This document shows positions 1-8,136 of a DNA stretch of 30,000 bases, piece by piece. A program made the position numbers and the translations under genes. Every line of letters begins with the position of its first letter. The stretch's first letter is position 1. The DNA comes from Mesostigma viride. Its lineage: Eukaryota > Streptophyta > Mesostigmatophyceae > Mesostigmatales > Mesostigmataceae. The DNA lies in contig RPFO01000812.1 in assembly GCA_009746045.1 (NCBI GenBank), positions 1-30,000 on the forward strand, written 5' to 3'. A model generated the notes under the pieces. That model saw only the letters and a list, made by a program, of their open reading frames with translations. It was not told the origin of the DNA and ran no database searches.

Positions 1-1265
1 GTGAAAACCATTTGCGTTCAGTGCCGTTCCGCGGAAAACGCGGAAAGGAAAAACGCGATCTGCAAAATGAATCCAGGCCGGAATCGACTTGGGGACCTCT
101 CGCACCAATTTTGCGACTGAATAGGACGGACGTCTCCGGAGTACTCTTAGGGCATCGCCAACACCTGACACCTACAGTCATCCGCAAAAGTTCTCCTTTC
201 CGGGGAGTGATGCAAGCCTTTCGGATTTGGTACTAGCTAGATAAATCATTCGAGATCTGTGGTAGGAGTACTACACACGTTCTCACTCGAGTTGTTGTAC
301 CTATAGCTAGCTTCCTGGCCGGAATGTCCTTGGGGCTGGCCAGGCCATGCTATCAAGATATGCCGCCCTGGTTGGCCAAGCCTCTCTGGAGCCGGGCAGA
401 CCGAATGGCGCGTGTCGAGCTGGCTGGTCGAGCAAGATGTCCTACAAATGCTATATCCTACGCTGCCTAATCTCGTCCGAAATACGAGGCCATGCATGCG
501 TCCAGGAATAGTTGTCTAACTTAATATGCATGTTTAGATTACAATACCGGGATCGAATAACAGAAGTATTCAGTATATGACACTGAAAATAAATTTGTCA
601 CATGCACATGGGCGTCCCCAACATCTACTGCTCCAATTTTGGTACTTTTGAAATTCCATGCCTGGAGCGCAAAGTTTGCAATATATGTGCCGTTTGTAGC
701 TCTAGCTCTATAATAACCTGACCAACCCCGCATTCCTCAAAGTAGCACTTGTTGCCTATTCTCAAATGTTATGCGAATCACATGATTAGGATCTGCTTCA
801 CGATTGCTATTGCTCGAGATTCAATTAAGAATGATTGAGATCAATAAATGATGAACCAAATAAACCAAATTAGGCCACTTGACAAGTTCATGATCCATTT
901 ACATTGTACAATTAAGCGATTAATTAATTCATAAATCATACATTACATGGGATACCCCCGTCGACGAGCTAGTGGTACGTACAATGAAACATTTGAGTTT
1001 GTAACATGTCTCCATGGATATATACATGTATGCTGGACCTCGCGCATCTCAGCCCTCTAAGAAATGTTATTTGAACTCAGGTCTAGATCTAAATATATAC
1101 ATGATCTGGATAATATTATACACTTCCTTAAAAGAGCATGAATCGAGCTTTACAATTCAGGACAAGGAACTCGTTTGCAAATCACGGCTGAAAGGCAAGT
1201 GCTCACAACGAAGCACGTGCTCTCAAGGCTGTCCACCTCGTCCAACCAAGCCCGGGCGAGCTGGC
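1..1265. other. No recognisable gene
   Basis: I see no gene, RNA gene or element end in this stretch. Short open frames exist on both strands but none has recognisable domains, a consistent set of splice sites or a repeat relationship to the rest of the window. The part from about 830 to 950 is AT-rich, with TTAATTAATT-type runs. It is the downstream flank of the minus-strand gene that ends at 1266. I looked for a terminal inverted repeat that could bound the gene's transposon on this side and saw none. Confidence 0.5.
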
Positions 1266-1997
1266 CTACTGAACAGGTCTCTTCTTGGCCAAGTTCGTGA
1301 GCCGTTTCTCGACGTCTGTCGGAATGGTCAAGATGGCCTGGCGATTGTTAGCTGGGTTGACAACAATGGTGTGTTCGAACCCCGCGTCCATGCACAGGTA
1401 GCAATTGACCAAGTTTGGCTGTTCAGGTTGGGCATCGGCGTCCATTTTGAACATCGTCGCCATACCCGGAAATCTGTCCCAGTAGCGCACCCCCACCACC
1501 CATTGTCCCTTACGGAACAACTCCCTATCGACCTTGCCGTTTCTGTCGGCCACTCGCCTCACGAAAGTAGCGGCCACCTGATAAGGCTCCTGCAAGACTT
1601 CCGCTAGCCAATATGGATGATCTGGATCGTGGGACTCATCACCAGAGTAGGACTCGACGGCAAAAATGTCTCGCAGCTTCAGTCTCCTTCCCATCATCGT
1701 CCTCTCTGCCTGTAGTCTGTTCAGTCGCGTCCCTGCGTGCCCCCCTTGTCCGTTTGGGTTCCTTTGCACTGGCTCCCCCAGTTTGTGGAGCTTCATCCGA
1801 GCACCTCCCACATTCCAGCCGTCCATGTCGGTCCACTCCTTTCGACAATCCCACCACCTTTCCTCGGCGCACGCACCGCCACAATAGCAGGAATACTGGC
1901 GCAGCATTAAGCGCGTCACATTCGACTTGTCCATGCGCCACCAGTGCGCCTTCTTCACTCCTTTGATTTCGCCGCGCCCTGGGCTGTAAGGAAGCAC
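1266..1997 (-). CDS. Transposase-like gene, C-terminal exon (CxC motif and BAH-like region)
   Basis: A 243-codon terminal exon ending in a stop at 1266-1268. It starts right after a CAG 3' splice site (1998-2000), phase 0, so it joins the catalytic exon without a frame change. Near its start is CYCGGACAEERWWDC, a C-x-C-x(4)-C-x(6)-C arrangement that could bind zinc. The second half, from KLRDIFAVESYSGDES through WLAEVLQEP and KGQWVVGVRYWDRF, has the spacing of aromatic and acidic residues seen in BAH-like or chromo-like modules, where a W(L/V)AEV strand is followed by a W-V-V strand. The BAH-like assignment is tentative. The exon ends with a basic tail. The opposite strand is also open for about 590 bases, but that frame has no features of its own and is a shadow. 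Confidence 0.55.
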   Translation of the reverse strand: MLPYSPGRGEIKGVKKAHWWRMDKSNVTRLMLRQYSCYCGGACAEERWWDCRKEWTDMDGWNVGGARMKLHKLGEPVQRNPNGQGGHAGTRLNRLQAERTMMGRRLKLRDIFAVESYSGDESHDPDHPYWLAEVLQEPYQVAATFVRRVADRNGKVDRELFRKGQWVVGVRYWDRFPGMATMFKMDADAQPEQPNLVNCYLCMDAGFEHTIVVNPANNRQAILTIPTDVEKRLTNLAKKRPVQ

Positions 1998-2160
1998 CTG
2001 CGCGTCGAAGACAAGATTTGCACAAGGGAAAGTTGAAGTTACGAGACCATCGAGCTAGTTGTGTTTTATTAAGCACTCCTGATCGCCAGGACTCCAAGAA
2101 CGCCCTAGAAACGACGGCCGGCGTAACTATTCCCTGAACGAGGACTGTACACTTAATTAC
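1998..2160 (-). other. Predicted intron carrying a CGGCCGGCG motif
   Basis: A 163-bp phase-0 intron with a GTAATT donor at 2160 and a CGCAG acceptor at 1998. It contains the 19-bp motif AACGACGGCCGGCGTAACT (plus strand 2110-2128), which also occurs exactly at 4912-4930 and 5142-5160 in the tandem array upstream of the gene. The catalytic frame would read through this intron into unrelated sequence, while the C-terminal exon is open in its own frame from the acceptor. Confidence 0.55.
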
Positions 2161-2964
2161 CTCGGGGAACTCGAAGAAGTTACGCCTGGTCGTTGTGGTC
2201 CCGCCCACCGCCCCCGACGCCAGATTCTCCACCAACTGGGCGGCCGTCTGTTTGTCCTGGTTCTCTTCCCTGATGTGCCACCTCCTCAACATGCACTTCA
2301 CAGTCCCACCAGCTCCATCCACCTCCCCCTTTCCGTGCTGCTCCCCAAAGTAATTCCACTCAAATGACTCCAGGTGCGGATCCTCCGTCAGCAGCCGGGC
2401 CATTTCCGCGATCACATTCCTTGACTTGAACTGCATGGAGCAATTGTCCGACCACCCAATGAAGCGCTTCACCTCTACCCCTTCTGACCGTAGTGTCGCC
2501 AGGATTTTGAGGATAGCAAAACGGAGGGCCCGCCCGTCCCTTTTCATTCCGCCCTGTCCGATGAAGTGAAACTCCCTTCTCACGACCTTTCCCGACGCTG
2601 GATCCAAGTAGCGCACGATCCAGGGCATAAGGACGAATGTGACTGGATGCCAATACTGTGCTTGGAGATTGTGATAGGTGTAAGACTGGTAGTTCTCGGC
2701 GTAATCTGTGTGGCATACAAGGTCCCCCACCCGCATCCTTGAGAGACATTCCTTGGAGGCGTCCGCTTGCCACCACGCGTTGAAGCAATGCTGGATGAAG
2801 TCCGGCCACTTGTCCACAATCGCCTCCTTTAGCTCCGTTGGTGTGGACTTGACGTCGACTTGCGTCAATCGCTGCCCACCAGCCTTTGCGATCTCGTCAC
2901 AGTCGTCCTGCATATGCGCAATGTGCACATACAGAAAAGACATCAACTTCGACCCACCAATGAC
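2161..2964 (-). CDS. Transposase-like gene, catalytic-core exon
   Basis: An exon of 268 codons bounded by splice signals on both sides. The 3' splice site is a pyrimidine-rich tract ending TACAG just before 2964; the 5' splice site is GAG|GTAATT after 2161. Three motifs fit a DDE/D RNase-H-fold core: HTDYAENYQSY (first Asp codon at 2706), FIGWSDNCSMQFKSR (second Asp at 2448) and FGEQHGKGEVDGAGGTVK (Glu at 2325, Asp at 2319). The ordered D-x(n)-D plus HGKG-x-x-DG pattern is, as I remember it, the hallmark of an uncharacterised transposase-like family in cnidarians, insects and algae. The catalytic role of the third acidic residue is inferred. The exon is longer and cleaner than anything else in the window and has no internal stop. 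Confidence 0.65.
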
Positions 2965-3189
2965 CTGTAGGAAGAAAAAAGACAGGACCTCAGGAAAAAT
3001 TGAAAAAGAAACGCCTTGGGGCGCAACCACTCCACTAAAAATTACCTCTGGCCCAAGAACCTCAGGAAACATTGCTTAAGAAACGCCTTGGGGCGCAACC
3101 ACTCCACTAAAAATTACCTCTGGCCCAAGAACCTCAGGAAACATTGCAAAAGAAACGCCTTGGGGCGCAACCACTCCACTAAAAATTAC
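2965..3189 (-). other. Predicted intron made largely of 72-bp repeats
   Basis: A 225-bp phase-0 intron. The acceptor is a poly-pyrimidine tract followed by CTACAG, ending at 2965. The chosen donor is the GTAATT at 3189, the one nearest the upstream exon. Most of the intron is made of the tandem 72-bp repeats described separately. Copies of the same GAG|GTAATT donor recur at 3117 and 3045, so alternative 5' splice sites would add 24 or 48 codons. The middle copy carries an in-frame TAA (3076-3078), so only use of the first two donors keeps the frame open. Confidence 0.55.
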
Positions 3190-3205
3190 CTCTGGCCCAA
3201 GAACC
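2988..3205. repeat. 72-bp tandem repeat, three copies
   Basis: Three head-to-tail copies at a period of exactly 72 bp: the landmark ACGCCTTGGGGCGCAACC begins at 3011, 3083 and 3155. The copies are nearly identical except for the last bases of the unit (AAAAAG, CTTAAG, CAAAAG variants before AAACGCC). The period is a multiple of three, so on the minus strand it could encode a 24-residue repeat containing GPEVIFSGVVAPQGVSF, but one copy has a stop. Each copy carries a consensus-like 5' splice site. It sits mostly inside a predicted intron of the transposase-like gene. Confidence 0.9.
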
Positions 3206-3893
3206 GCACCCGGCGGCACATCCTGCATCTCGTATCTGGTCCATGAAATCAGGTGGTTGGAAGCCTCCTCCCGTTCGCATAACATGAAGTTCCGAATTCC
3301 ACACTTGGGAGCCCGGCAAGTGCCCAACACACAAGCCTTACGCCGGATCGAGCAAACCCCCAACTCCTCGCCCAGGTCATGATCGGGCACCCCTTCCTCG
3401 TCGTCCAGCACCCTCCCATGCATGGGCAGATCCTCAAGTTCGCCCTGAAAAGGCTGAACCTGCGGCCGCGACGACCCCACAGACGACCTCGAACCTCCCC
3501 CCTCCCTCATCCCCTCCACCTCACAAGTAAACTTGTTCACCCACTCTGTCGTGTGAGTGGCTTTGAAAATGGAACATGTGGGCACGGAGGACCCCACGTC
3601 GAGCTGGCTACCATGATCGCACGCGTGGCATTCAGGTCCGCACTCGCATCTGGCATGAAAAGTTGCACGAAATTTGGCCAACCCCCCAACCATGGACTGC
3701 ATGGTAGTGTGGTGCTGGCATGCGCACAAGTTCCGCATTTTCCACCGCCCCTTGACGCATGCGGGCATATGCTTGCAAAAAGAAGTGTATCCCACATGAA
3801 CTGTGCTCTTCTGATTCGTGCGAGGCATTGACATCCCCTCCTCCGTCTCCATAATCACCTGATTTCCCCCCCTCACGCCCTCCTCTCCCTCCA
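3190..3893 (-). CDS. Transposase-like gene, Cys/His-rich block
   Basis: About 235 codons in the frame next to the first block. A Cys/His-rich module comes early: CACQHHTTM at about 3726-3700, then CECGPECHAC at about 3645-3619, which looks like a zinc-binding cluster. An acidic stretch (DDEEGVPDHD) and a second cysteine group (CSIRRKACVLGTC) follow. The block ends in the residues VLGPE at a GAG|GTAATT 5' splice site (last exon base 3190), phase 0. The unspliced frame runs into a stop inside the second 72-bp repeat, near 3076-3078, which fits that region being intronic. The join to the previous block needs a one-base shift in the G run (C10 on the plus strand at 3894-3903). A very short intron there is an alternative, but I see no convincing splice sites. 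Confidence 0.5.
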
Positions 3894-4688
3894 CCCCCCC
3901 CCCTCCCTAGTGTCCATCCGCCGCGGTGGCTTCAACTCCGGATGGCGGGAAATGAACACTTCGTAAATCTTCGACTTGGAGACAGTATAGTAGCGCGCAC
4001 CCTCCGAAAACGCTAGTGTATGTTTGTAATCCTTTCTTGTCCATTCACAATGAACATCCTTCATGTTCGGAGACGCCCGCGTCAAGTTATCATCCCTCCA
4101 GCACGCTTGTATCAGGGCAATGACTTCCGTCGGAAGCTCGTCTTTCCTCCTCCTCCTCTCTGGCGCACTCATCAAAAGGTCGTCCTCCCCTTCTTCCATT
4201 CCATCCCTGTGACCCCGAACAGTTGCGACAAAGCGCCTGTCAATCCCGAACGCGCGCTCCACAATCCTGTCCGGGACGCCCTCCATTGCCTTCGTAACAA
4301 GTCCACACAAGGCCCACCTAAGCCCACGATCCTTCTCAGATGTTCCCAAGTCGCCAAAAGCCTTCTTGATGGTATCCCGAAGAGATTCCGCCCAACTTTC
4401 AGGAAGCCCGTCGTCACAGTTCTTCCTCTTCTTAATGCCGTTGCTCTCGGCCACCATGGCATTTAGTCTTGAAGCTGCGCAAGACAGAACCTCCGCGCTC
4501 ATCTCTGGCGTCCTGTGGTTGTTTGCTTTCACGCGTTCCGCCATGATAGGAAAGATGTCATTGGCAATTTTGTACCCCTTGTTCTCGATGTACTTGTCGC
4601 TCCGGGGACCGCGAAGTGCAGGCTCCCGGTCGTCCTTGGACAAGGGACGCGAACCGTCGGAAACGGCCCCCCGCCCCGATTGCGCCAT
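3894..4688 (-). CDS. Transposase-like gene, N-terminal coding block
   Basis: The open frame extends upstream to 4823, but I place the start at the internal methionine at 4688 (MAQSGRG), because the upstream part reads like non-coding sequence next to a poly-T tract. About 265 residues follow. They are rich in charged residues, with a basic stretch ERRRRKDELP and a later helix-like segment ending YYTVSKSKIYEVFISRHPEL. Segments of that last kind precede the Cys/His module in related proteins as I remember them, which suggests a DNA-binding or helix-turn-helix role; this is inference. In this frame the reading runs on to a stop at 3873, but homology-like sequence continues in another frame from the C10 run at 3894-3903, so this block most likely ends there. 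No transcription signals could be assigned upstream; the next feature upstream is a tandem repeat. Confidence 0.5.
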
Positions 4689-4829
4689 CAGACTTTGGTC
4701 AGACGGCAGCTGATTTTTTTCGCCTCTTAATCCCGCGGCACCGAAAGCCCTGAGGATGAGTAATGATAAATAATCACCATTAAAGACACGACGAAAACGA
4801 TGGGCATCAAACAAGAACGACAAGCGTCA

Positions 4830-5395
4830 TTAATAACGCCGGCCGGCGCAACTGGATACATGTAAACCATACAAAAGTGATTTTATGAAACACATACAGT
4901 TTGTCATTAATAACGACGGCCGGCGTAACTCGGGCGCAATTAAAAACCATTAAGAAGCAACTCAGGATATGCAGGCAGAAATCCTTCAGGTGTAAAAAAG
5001 ATGTACAAACACACTTTTGGTAATGGGGCCTGATTGCGCAACTGCAAGATACCATTGGAAACGCCGGCCGGCGCAACTGGATGCATGTACATAAACCATA
5101 CAAAAGTGATTTGCACAAAACCCCTACAATTTGTCATGAGTAACGACGGCCGGCGTAACTCGGTTGCATTTGAAAACCACAAAGAAGCAACTCAGGTAGT
5201 GAAGGCGGAAATCCCAGAGGTGATAAAATGTTCACCAACACAAAATGTTGATAAGCGTGCAAGCTTTTGCAAGTGCGCGCAAGATACCATTGGAAACGCC
5301 GGCCGGCGCAACTGGAACACCAAAACAAAAAACTTGATTTGCACGAAACCCATTCAGTTCGTCATGGATAACGACGGCCGGCGCAACTTCATGGC
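4830..5395. repeat. About 230-bp tandem repeat with CGGCCGGCG palindromes
   Basis: Roughly two and a half diverged head-to-tail copies. The landmark AACGCCGGCCGGCGCAACTGG occurs at 4835, 5060 and 5295, giving periods of 225 and 235 bp. A related motif AACGACGGCCGGCGTAACT occurs between them at 4912 and 5142, and once as a GCAACT variant at 5370. Each long unit is therefore two half-units, each with a CGGCCGGCG palindrome. It lies just upstream of the minus-strand transposase-like gene. Open frames here on both strands follow from the repeat and are not called as genes. It could be a subterminal repeat of the transposon or an independent minisatellite. Confidence 0.85.
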
Positions 5396-5483
5396 ACTCA
5401 CCACTTTCACCAAATGCCATGTCGCCATTATATTGAGGAAAGCGAAGTATGCCCACTTAAAGCTGTGGTCTGCAGAACATTGA

Positions 5484-5689
5484 CACAAAATATGCATGGT
5501 ATTTCAAGCAATGAATGCTATGTGTCAGGCATCAATGTCTTTATTGTATCCAAATGTGGTTAGGACGGAGGTTTACATTGGTTGCTATTTTAAGACAATG
5601 GCGTATAACCAAACATTGCACACACTCAAGAGTGTACTTATGCTGAACTGGAAAGGAACAATAAACCCCAATAAGGTAGATATTTTTCT
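5484..5689. other. No recognisable feature
   Basis: Unique sequence between the 230-bp tandem repeat and the AT-rich tract. A short plus-strand open frame (about 80 codons) has no recognisable domain. I see no element end here. Confidence 0.4.
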
Positions 5690-5855
5690 TTTACATTTTA
5701 ATTTTTTATATACTAGTTTATATAATATTATATTATATTAATTATATTATGCTATATTATGTTATATGAAATAACATTAAAATTAACATAAAATTAAAAT
5801 TATATATTAATTATAGTATATTATATAATTTATATTATATATTATATTCACGATG
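5690..5855. repeat. AT-rich low-complexity tract
   Basis: About 165 bp that is almost entirely A and T, dominated by TATATTATAT and ATTAATTATA permutations with no fixed period. It is strand-symmetric and would be easily unwound. It contrasts sharply with the GC-rich sequence on both sides. It could be a decayed microsatellite or a matrix-attachment-like region; neither can be decided here. Confidence 0.8.
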
Positions 5856-5859
5856 CTCT

Positions 5860-6489
5860 GTGTATTAATGAGATATCAGACACACCTACATCACATCGCC
5901 TTCGCCTTGATGTTTCCGTTGTATGGGTCCGGTCGGGCGTTGGTAGCTGGTCGACAACAATTCTACATTTCCTAAAAAAAAATGCGACCGTGCCTACATT
6001 CGAAGGCGCGCTGTGGCTGACCTGAACTATCGGTGAACACCTCGGCGTCACTTGACCGGCCTAGGTTGACATTTCGGCAGAGTAACGCTGCTTAAAGGAT
6101 CATTGCGTAGTTCGAGCGATTTGGCTCTTTATATATGTTTTTGGAGACGACGAGCAAGCATCCGATTGGTCAGCCAATTCCTGTCCAGTCCTCGGACAGT
6201 GTCCAATCCGGTGCTTGGGATCCAGAAAACGTGCTCGAGCCTGGCCACTCTGTCGCGGGCGCCGCGCTAGTGGCGTCGCGCCCAAACCTGACCAGGCCAT
6301 AGGAAAGGGCGGGGGCGAATGCAAGAATTATTGTTATATCCTGACCTGTCCTGGGGAAGGTCCGGGGCGAATGCAAGAATTAATATACCTGCGTATGCAA
6401 CCAACACGGCCGATCCACATACATAATCCGACTGAGCTGGACGGTACGGACCAAATTTCGGTGCAAATTGAGGCCCAAAAGCTATGTCG
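5860..6489. other. Intergenic flank of the composite element
   Basis: No gene supported. This is the outer left flank of the 21.5-kb inverted-arm structure that starts at 6490. Its only structure is the short direct duplication at 6287-6382. It does not match the right outer flank after 28032, so the arms end at 6490. Confidence 0.5.
6287..6382. repeat. Short direct duplication, about 51-bp period
   Basis: The string GGGGCGAATGCAAGAATTA occurs at 6312-6330 and 6364-6382. The similarity extends upstream through a CCTGACC...GG(A/G)AAGG segment (about 6287 and 6340). The two copies are diverged outside the core. They create the similar N-termini of two short minus-strand frames, which I do not call as genes. 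Confidence 0.75.
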
Positions 6490-6611
6490 GCACGGTGCGC
6501 GCACCCCTTGCGGTAGTGGCCATGGCGACTGCCTTTAGACGAAACGTGACAAATCTGGCACGCGGAAAGCAGAAAAAATGCTCGATTGTTGGAGAAAATT
6601 AGTTACTGATT

Positions 6612-7094
6612 CTAATTTATGGCGGGATGGTTGCGATCTATAATGTCGCGGGCTTTTTTTCTTTGCCATCGGCAGGGGGGGTCCGGCCTGAATTTCTGTC
6701 GGGATGAATAAAGTATAATGGATGCCTGCCGGGTTGATTGTCGATTGTTGCCAGTTTTGATGGTCGTAAGGAAAGCTAGTTTAATGATGTTTCTAAAGCC
6801 GTAAAAATTCCCGCTGCTATCTTTACCTTTCCCGTCATTTTGCGGTAAGATAACATTAGCCCTGCGCGATGCGTACTGCCCAACCACTCCATGAAAGGGT
6901 GGACTTTCTTGTGCGCCTGGGCACGAATAAATGCCCGTTATGGTACGTTCTTGTGTTAAACGTCTTAAGCTAGCGTTTTCCTGCTTTCTTAGCTCGTTGA
7001 GCGTAAGCTTTTTGCCTTCTTTCCGGCCAGATGCAGCCAGAAAGTTGCGGGTCCTGGCGCTGCATCGCTGGATTCCTGGGTGTCTTTTAGCTAG
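6612..7094 (-). pseudogene. 160-codon open frame in left arm, decayed exon candidate
   Basis: Reading the minus strand from 7094 to the TAG at 6612-6614 gives 160 uninterrupted residues, starting LAKRHPGIQRCSARTRNF and passing through KKLTLNELRKQE and NVILPQNDGKGKDSSGNFYG. A stop at 7095-7097 precedes it. The frame further upstream (VAGHALQKASHVTD) is also protein-like, and a CCCGACAG sequence precedes that. The right arm has the matching frame, with indels in multiples of three but other stops. I do not recognise the protein. The simplest reading is an old captured or element-encoded exon now decaying in both arms. Confidence 0.35.
6781..6784. other. Empty TTAA target site (paralogue of the occupied site)
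   Basis: In the left arm the sequence AAGCTAGTTTAATGATGTTTC is uninterrupted. Its inverted counterpart in the right arm is split exactly at this TTAA by the 1344-bp insertion at 26394-27737, with TTAA on both sides. It therefore records the pre-insertion state. Confidence 0.92.
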
Positions 7095-7413
7095 TTAATC
7101 GTCTGTGACGTGGCTGGCTTTCTGCAGCGCGTGGCCCGCAACCTGTCGGGAAGGTGTAATGCTTTTATTTCCATGCTTCTCTGAAATTTCTTGTGCTTTA
7201 TAGACAGTTGTGTTCGAGGAAATTCACGCGGTCTTCCTAAGCAGCGGCATCATTTTCCCCAGACACTGACGAGCTGGCACCTGTCTCCTAAAGAGAGCGG
7301 CTCGTGCTTGTTAGAAAGGAGGCAGTGTGCATTTTGCGGGACACAATGCTTTGGTGGCACATGCGTCAGGTAGGCTGTTCCAATGGTCTCTTCACCTTTC
7401 CCACTGAGTAAAT

Positions 7414-7434
7414 GTTAGCATTTGTCATGCTAAC
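7414..7434. other. Perfect 7-bp stem, 7-nt loop hairpin in the arm
   Basis: GTTAGCA, TTTGTCA, TGCTAAC: two perfect 7-nt arms around a 7-nt loop. The same hairpin is preserved in the right arm, at about 25746-25766. Function unknown. Confidence 0.6.
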
Positions 7435-7483
7435 CAGAGCAGCTAGCCACAGGTTGGCTGGATAAAAAGTCAGCTTATTTTCT

Positions 7484-7492
7484 CTTTATATA
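7484..7492 (-). promoter_or_regulatory. TATA-like box in left arm, facing outward
   Basis: The minus strand reads TATATAAAG near the inner end of the arm, in a GCAGTATATAAAGAG context. It points away from the satellite and toward the decayed frame at 7094-6612. The equivalent in the right arm is at 25688-25696. The motif is close to a eukaryotic TATA consensus, but a 9-base match is weak evidence alone. Confidence 0.35.
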
Positions 7493-7523
7493 CTGCGTGT
7501 GTGGTCCTCCACGTGTCCGGCTT

Positions 7524-7710
7524 GTTGGGCATTTTGGAAGAGGGTTTATAATGTGTTGTTGGGTGGAACAACTTGGTTGTTGGCACAAAATCACACATTA
7601 TTAGCCTGAGATAGGCATGACATATGCTGCTCAGGCGTGTCGTCCTACCAGCCTTGTTGTTAAGGGTAGACTCACAAGGCTGGCTGTGCCGATGGAGGGG
7701 TGGGGCGTGC
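7524..7710. other. Left-only spacer with a hairpin
   Basis: This spacer lies between the inner end of the left arm and the 30-bp minisatellite. It has no counterpart at the right arm, which abuts the satellite directly. It contains a 9-bp inverted repeat, CCAGCCTTG (7648-7656) and CAAGGCTGG (7675-7683), with an 18-nt loop. No gene seen. Confidence 0.6.
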
Positions 7711-8136
7711 TAGCCCCCCCCCACACCCACGCATGCATGCTAGCCCACCCCCACACCCACGCATGCATGCTAGCCCACACTCACACCCACGCATGCATGC
7801 TAGCCCACCCCCACACCCACGCATGCATGCTAGCCCCCCCACACACCCACGCATGCATGCCAGCCCCCCCCACACCCACGCATGCATGACAGCCCCCCCC
7901 ACACCCACGCATGCATGCTAGCCCCACACACACACCCACGCATGCATGCCAGCCCCCATACACACCCACGCATGCATGCCAGCCCCCCCCACACTTACGC
8001 ATGCATGCTAGCCCCCCACACACCCACGCATGCATGCCAGCCCCCCACACACCCACGCATGCAGGCTAGCCCACCCCCACACCCACGCATGCATGCCAGC
8101 CCACCCCCACACCCACGCGTGCATGCCAGCCCACCC
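7711..8136. repeat. 30-bp minisatellite, 14 copies
   Basis: Fourteen head-to-tail copies built on ACCCACGCATGCATGCTAGC followed by a C-rich linker. The GCATGCATGC core recurs at about 7731, 7761, 7791, 7821 and 7851, then at 29-31 bp spacing to about 8119. Copies vary in the C-run length and in CTAG versus CCAG. GCATGCATGC is palindromic and the units are strongly strand-asymmetric (pyrimidine-rich on the plus strand). Where the period is exactly 30 the frame stays open on both strands as a 10-residue repeat (HTHACMLAPP-like on plus), which explains the long low-complexity frames here; I do not call them genes. Confidence 0.95.

Larger units (their letters stand above)
1266..4688 (-). pseudogene. 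DDE-transposase-like gene, two introns, apparent frameshift
   Basis: This is the whole gene model; its parts are listed separately. Four coding blocks run 4688-3894 (frame changes inside a C10 run), 3893-3190, 2964-2161 and 1997-1266, about 1,010 residues in total. Two introns, 2965-3189 and 1998-2160, both begin GTAATT, end in CAG or TACAG, and are both phase 0, so joining keeps the frame. Domain order: charged N-terminal region, Cys/His-rich module, an RNase-H-like core with D, D and E/D motifs, a CxC zinc-type motif, then a BAH-like region. The layout matches, from memory, an uncharacterised transposase-like family in repeat-rich eukaryotes, and I cannot name its superfamily. Typed as pseudogene because of the frameshift; a sequencing error in the homopolymer would make it intact. 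No TIRs or target duplication seen. Confidence 0.6.
6490..7523 (+). repeat. Left inverted arm (1.03 kb) of the composite structure
   Basis: This arm is the reverse complement of 25657-28032 once the 1344-bp insertion and its duplicated TTAA are removed from the right arm (1034 against 1028 bp). The outer end is GCACGGTGCGCGCACC, matching GGTGCGCGCACCGTGC at 28017-28032. The inner end is CCACGTGTCCGGCTT, matching AAGCCGGACACGTGG at 25657. By eye the arms are very similar, with scattered substitutions and a few small indels, and they include an identical 60-codon frame (7191-7373 and 25807-25989, not called as a gene). Outside the arms the two flanks do not match and I see no target-site duplication. 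The arms may be the long TIRs of a very large element or an inverted segmental duplication. Confidence 0.9.

Noticed and set aside
1014-1966. Plus-strand genes of 197 and 117 codons
   Set aside because: They lie antisense to the well-supported C-terminal exon and have no motif or splice structure of their own.
5034-5483. A 149-codon plus-strand gene with repeated NDGRRN segments
   Set aside because: It lies in the 230-bp tandem repeat, whose palindromic units create open frames on both strands, and the repeated residues are just the repeat motif translated.
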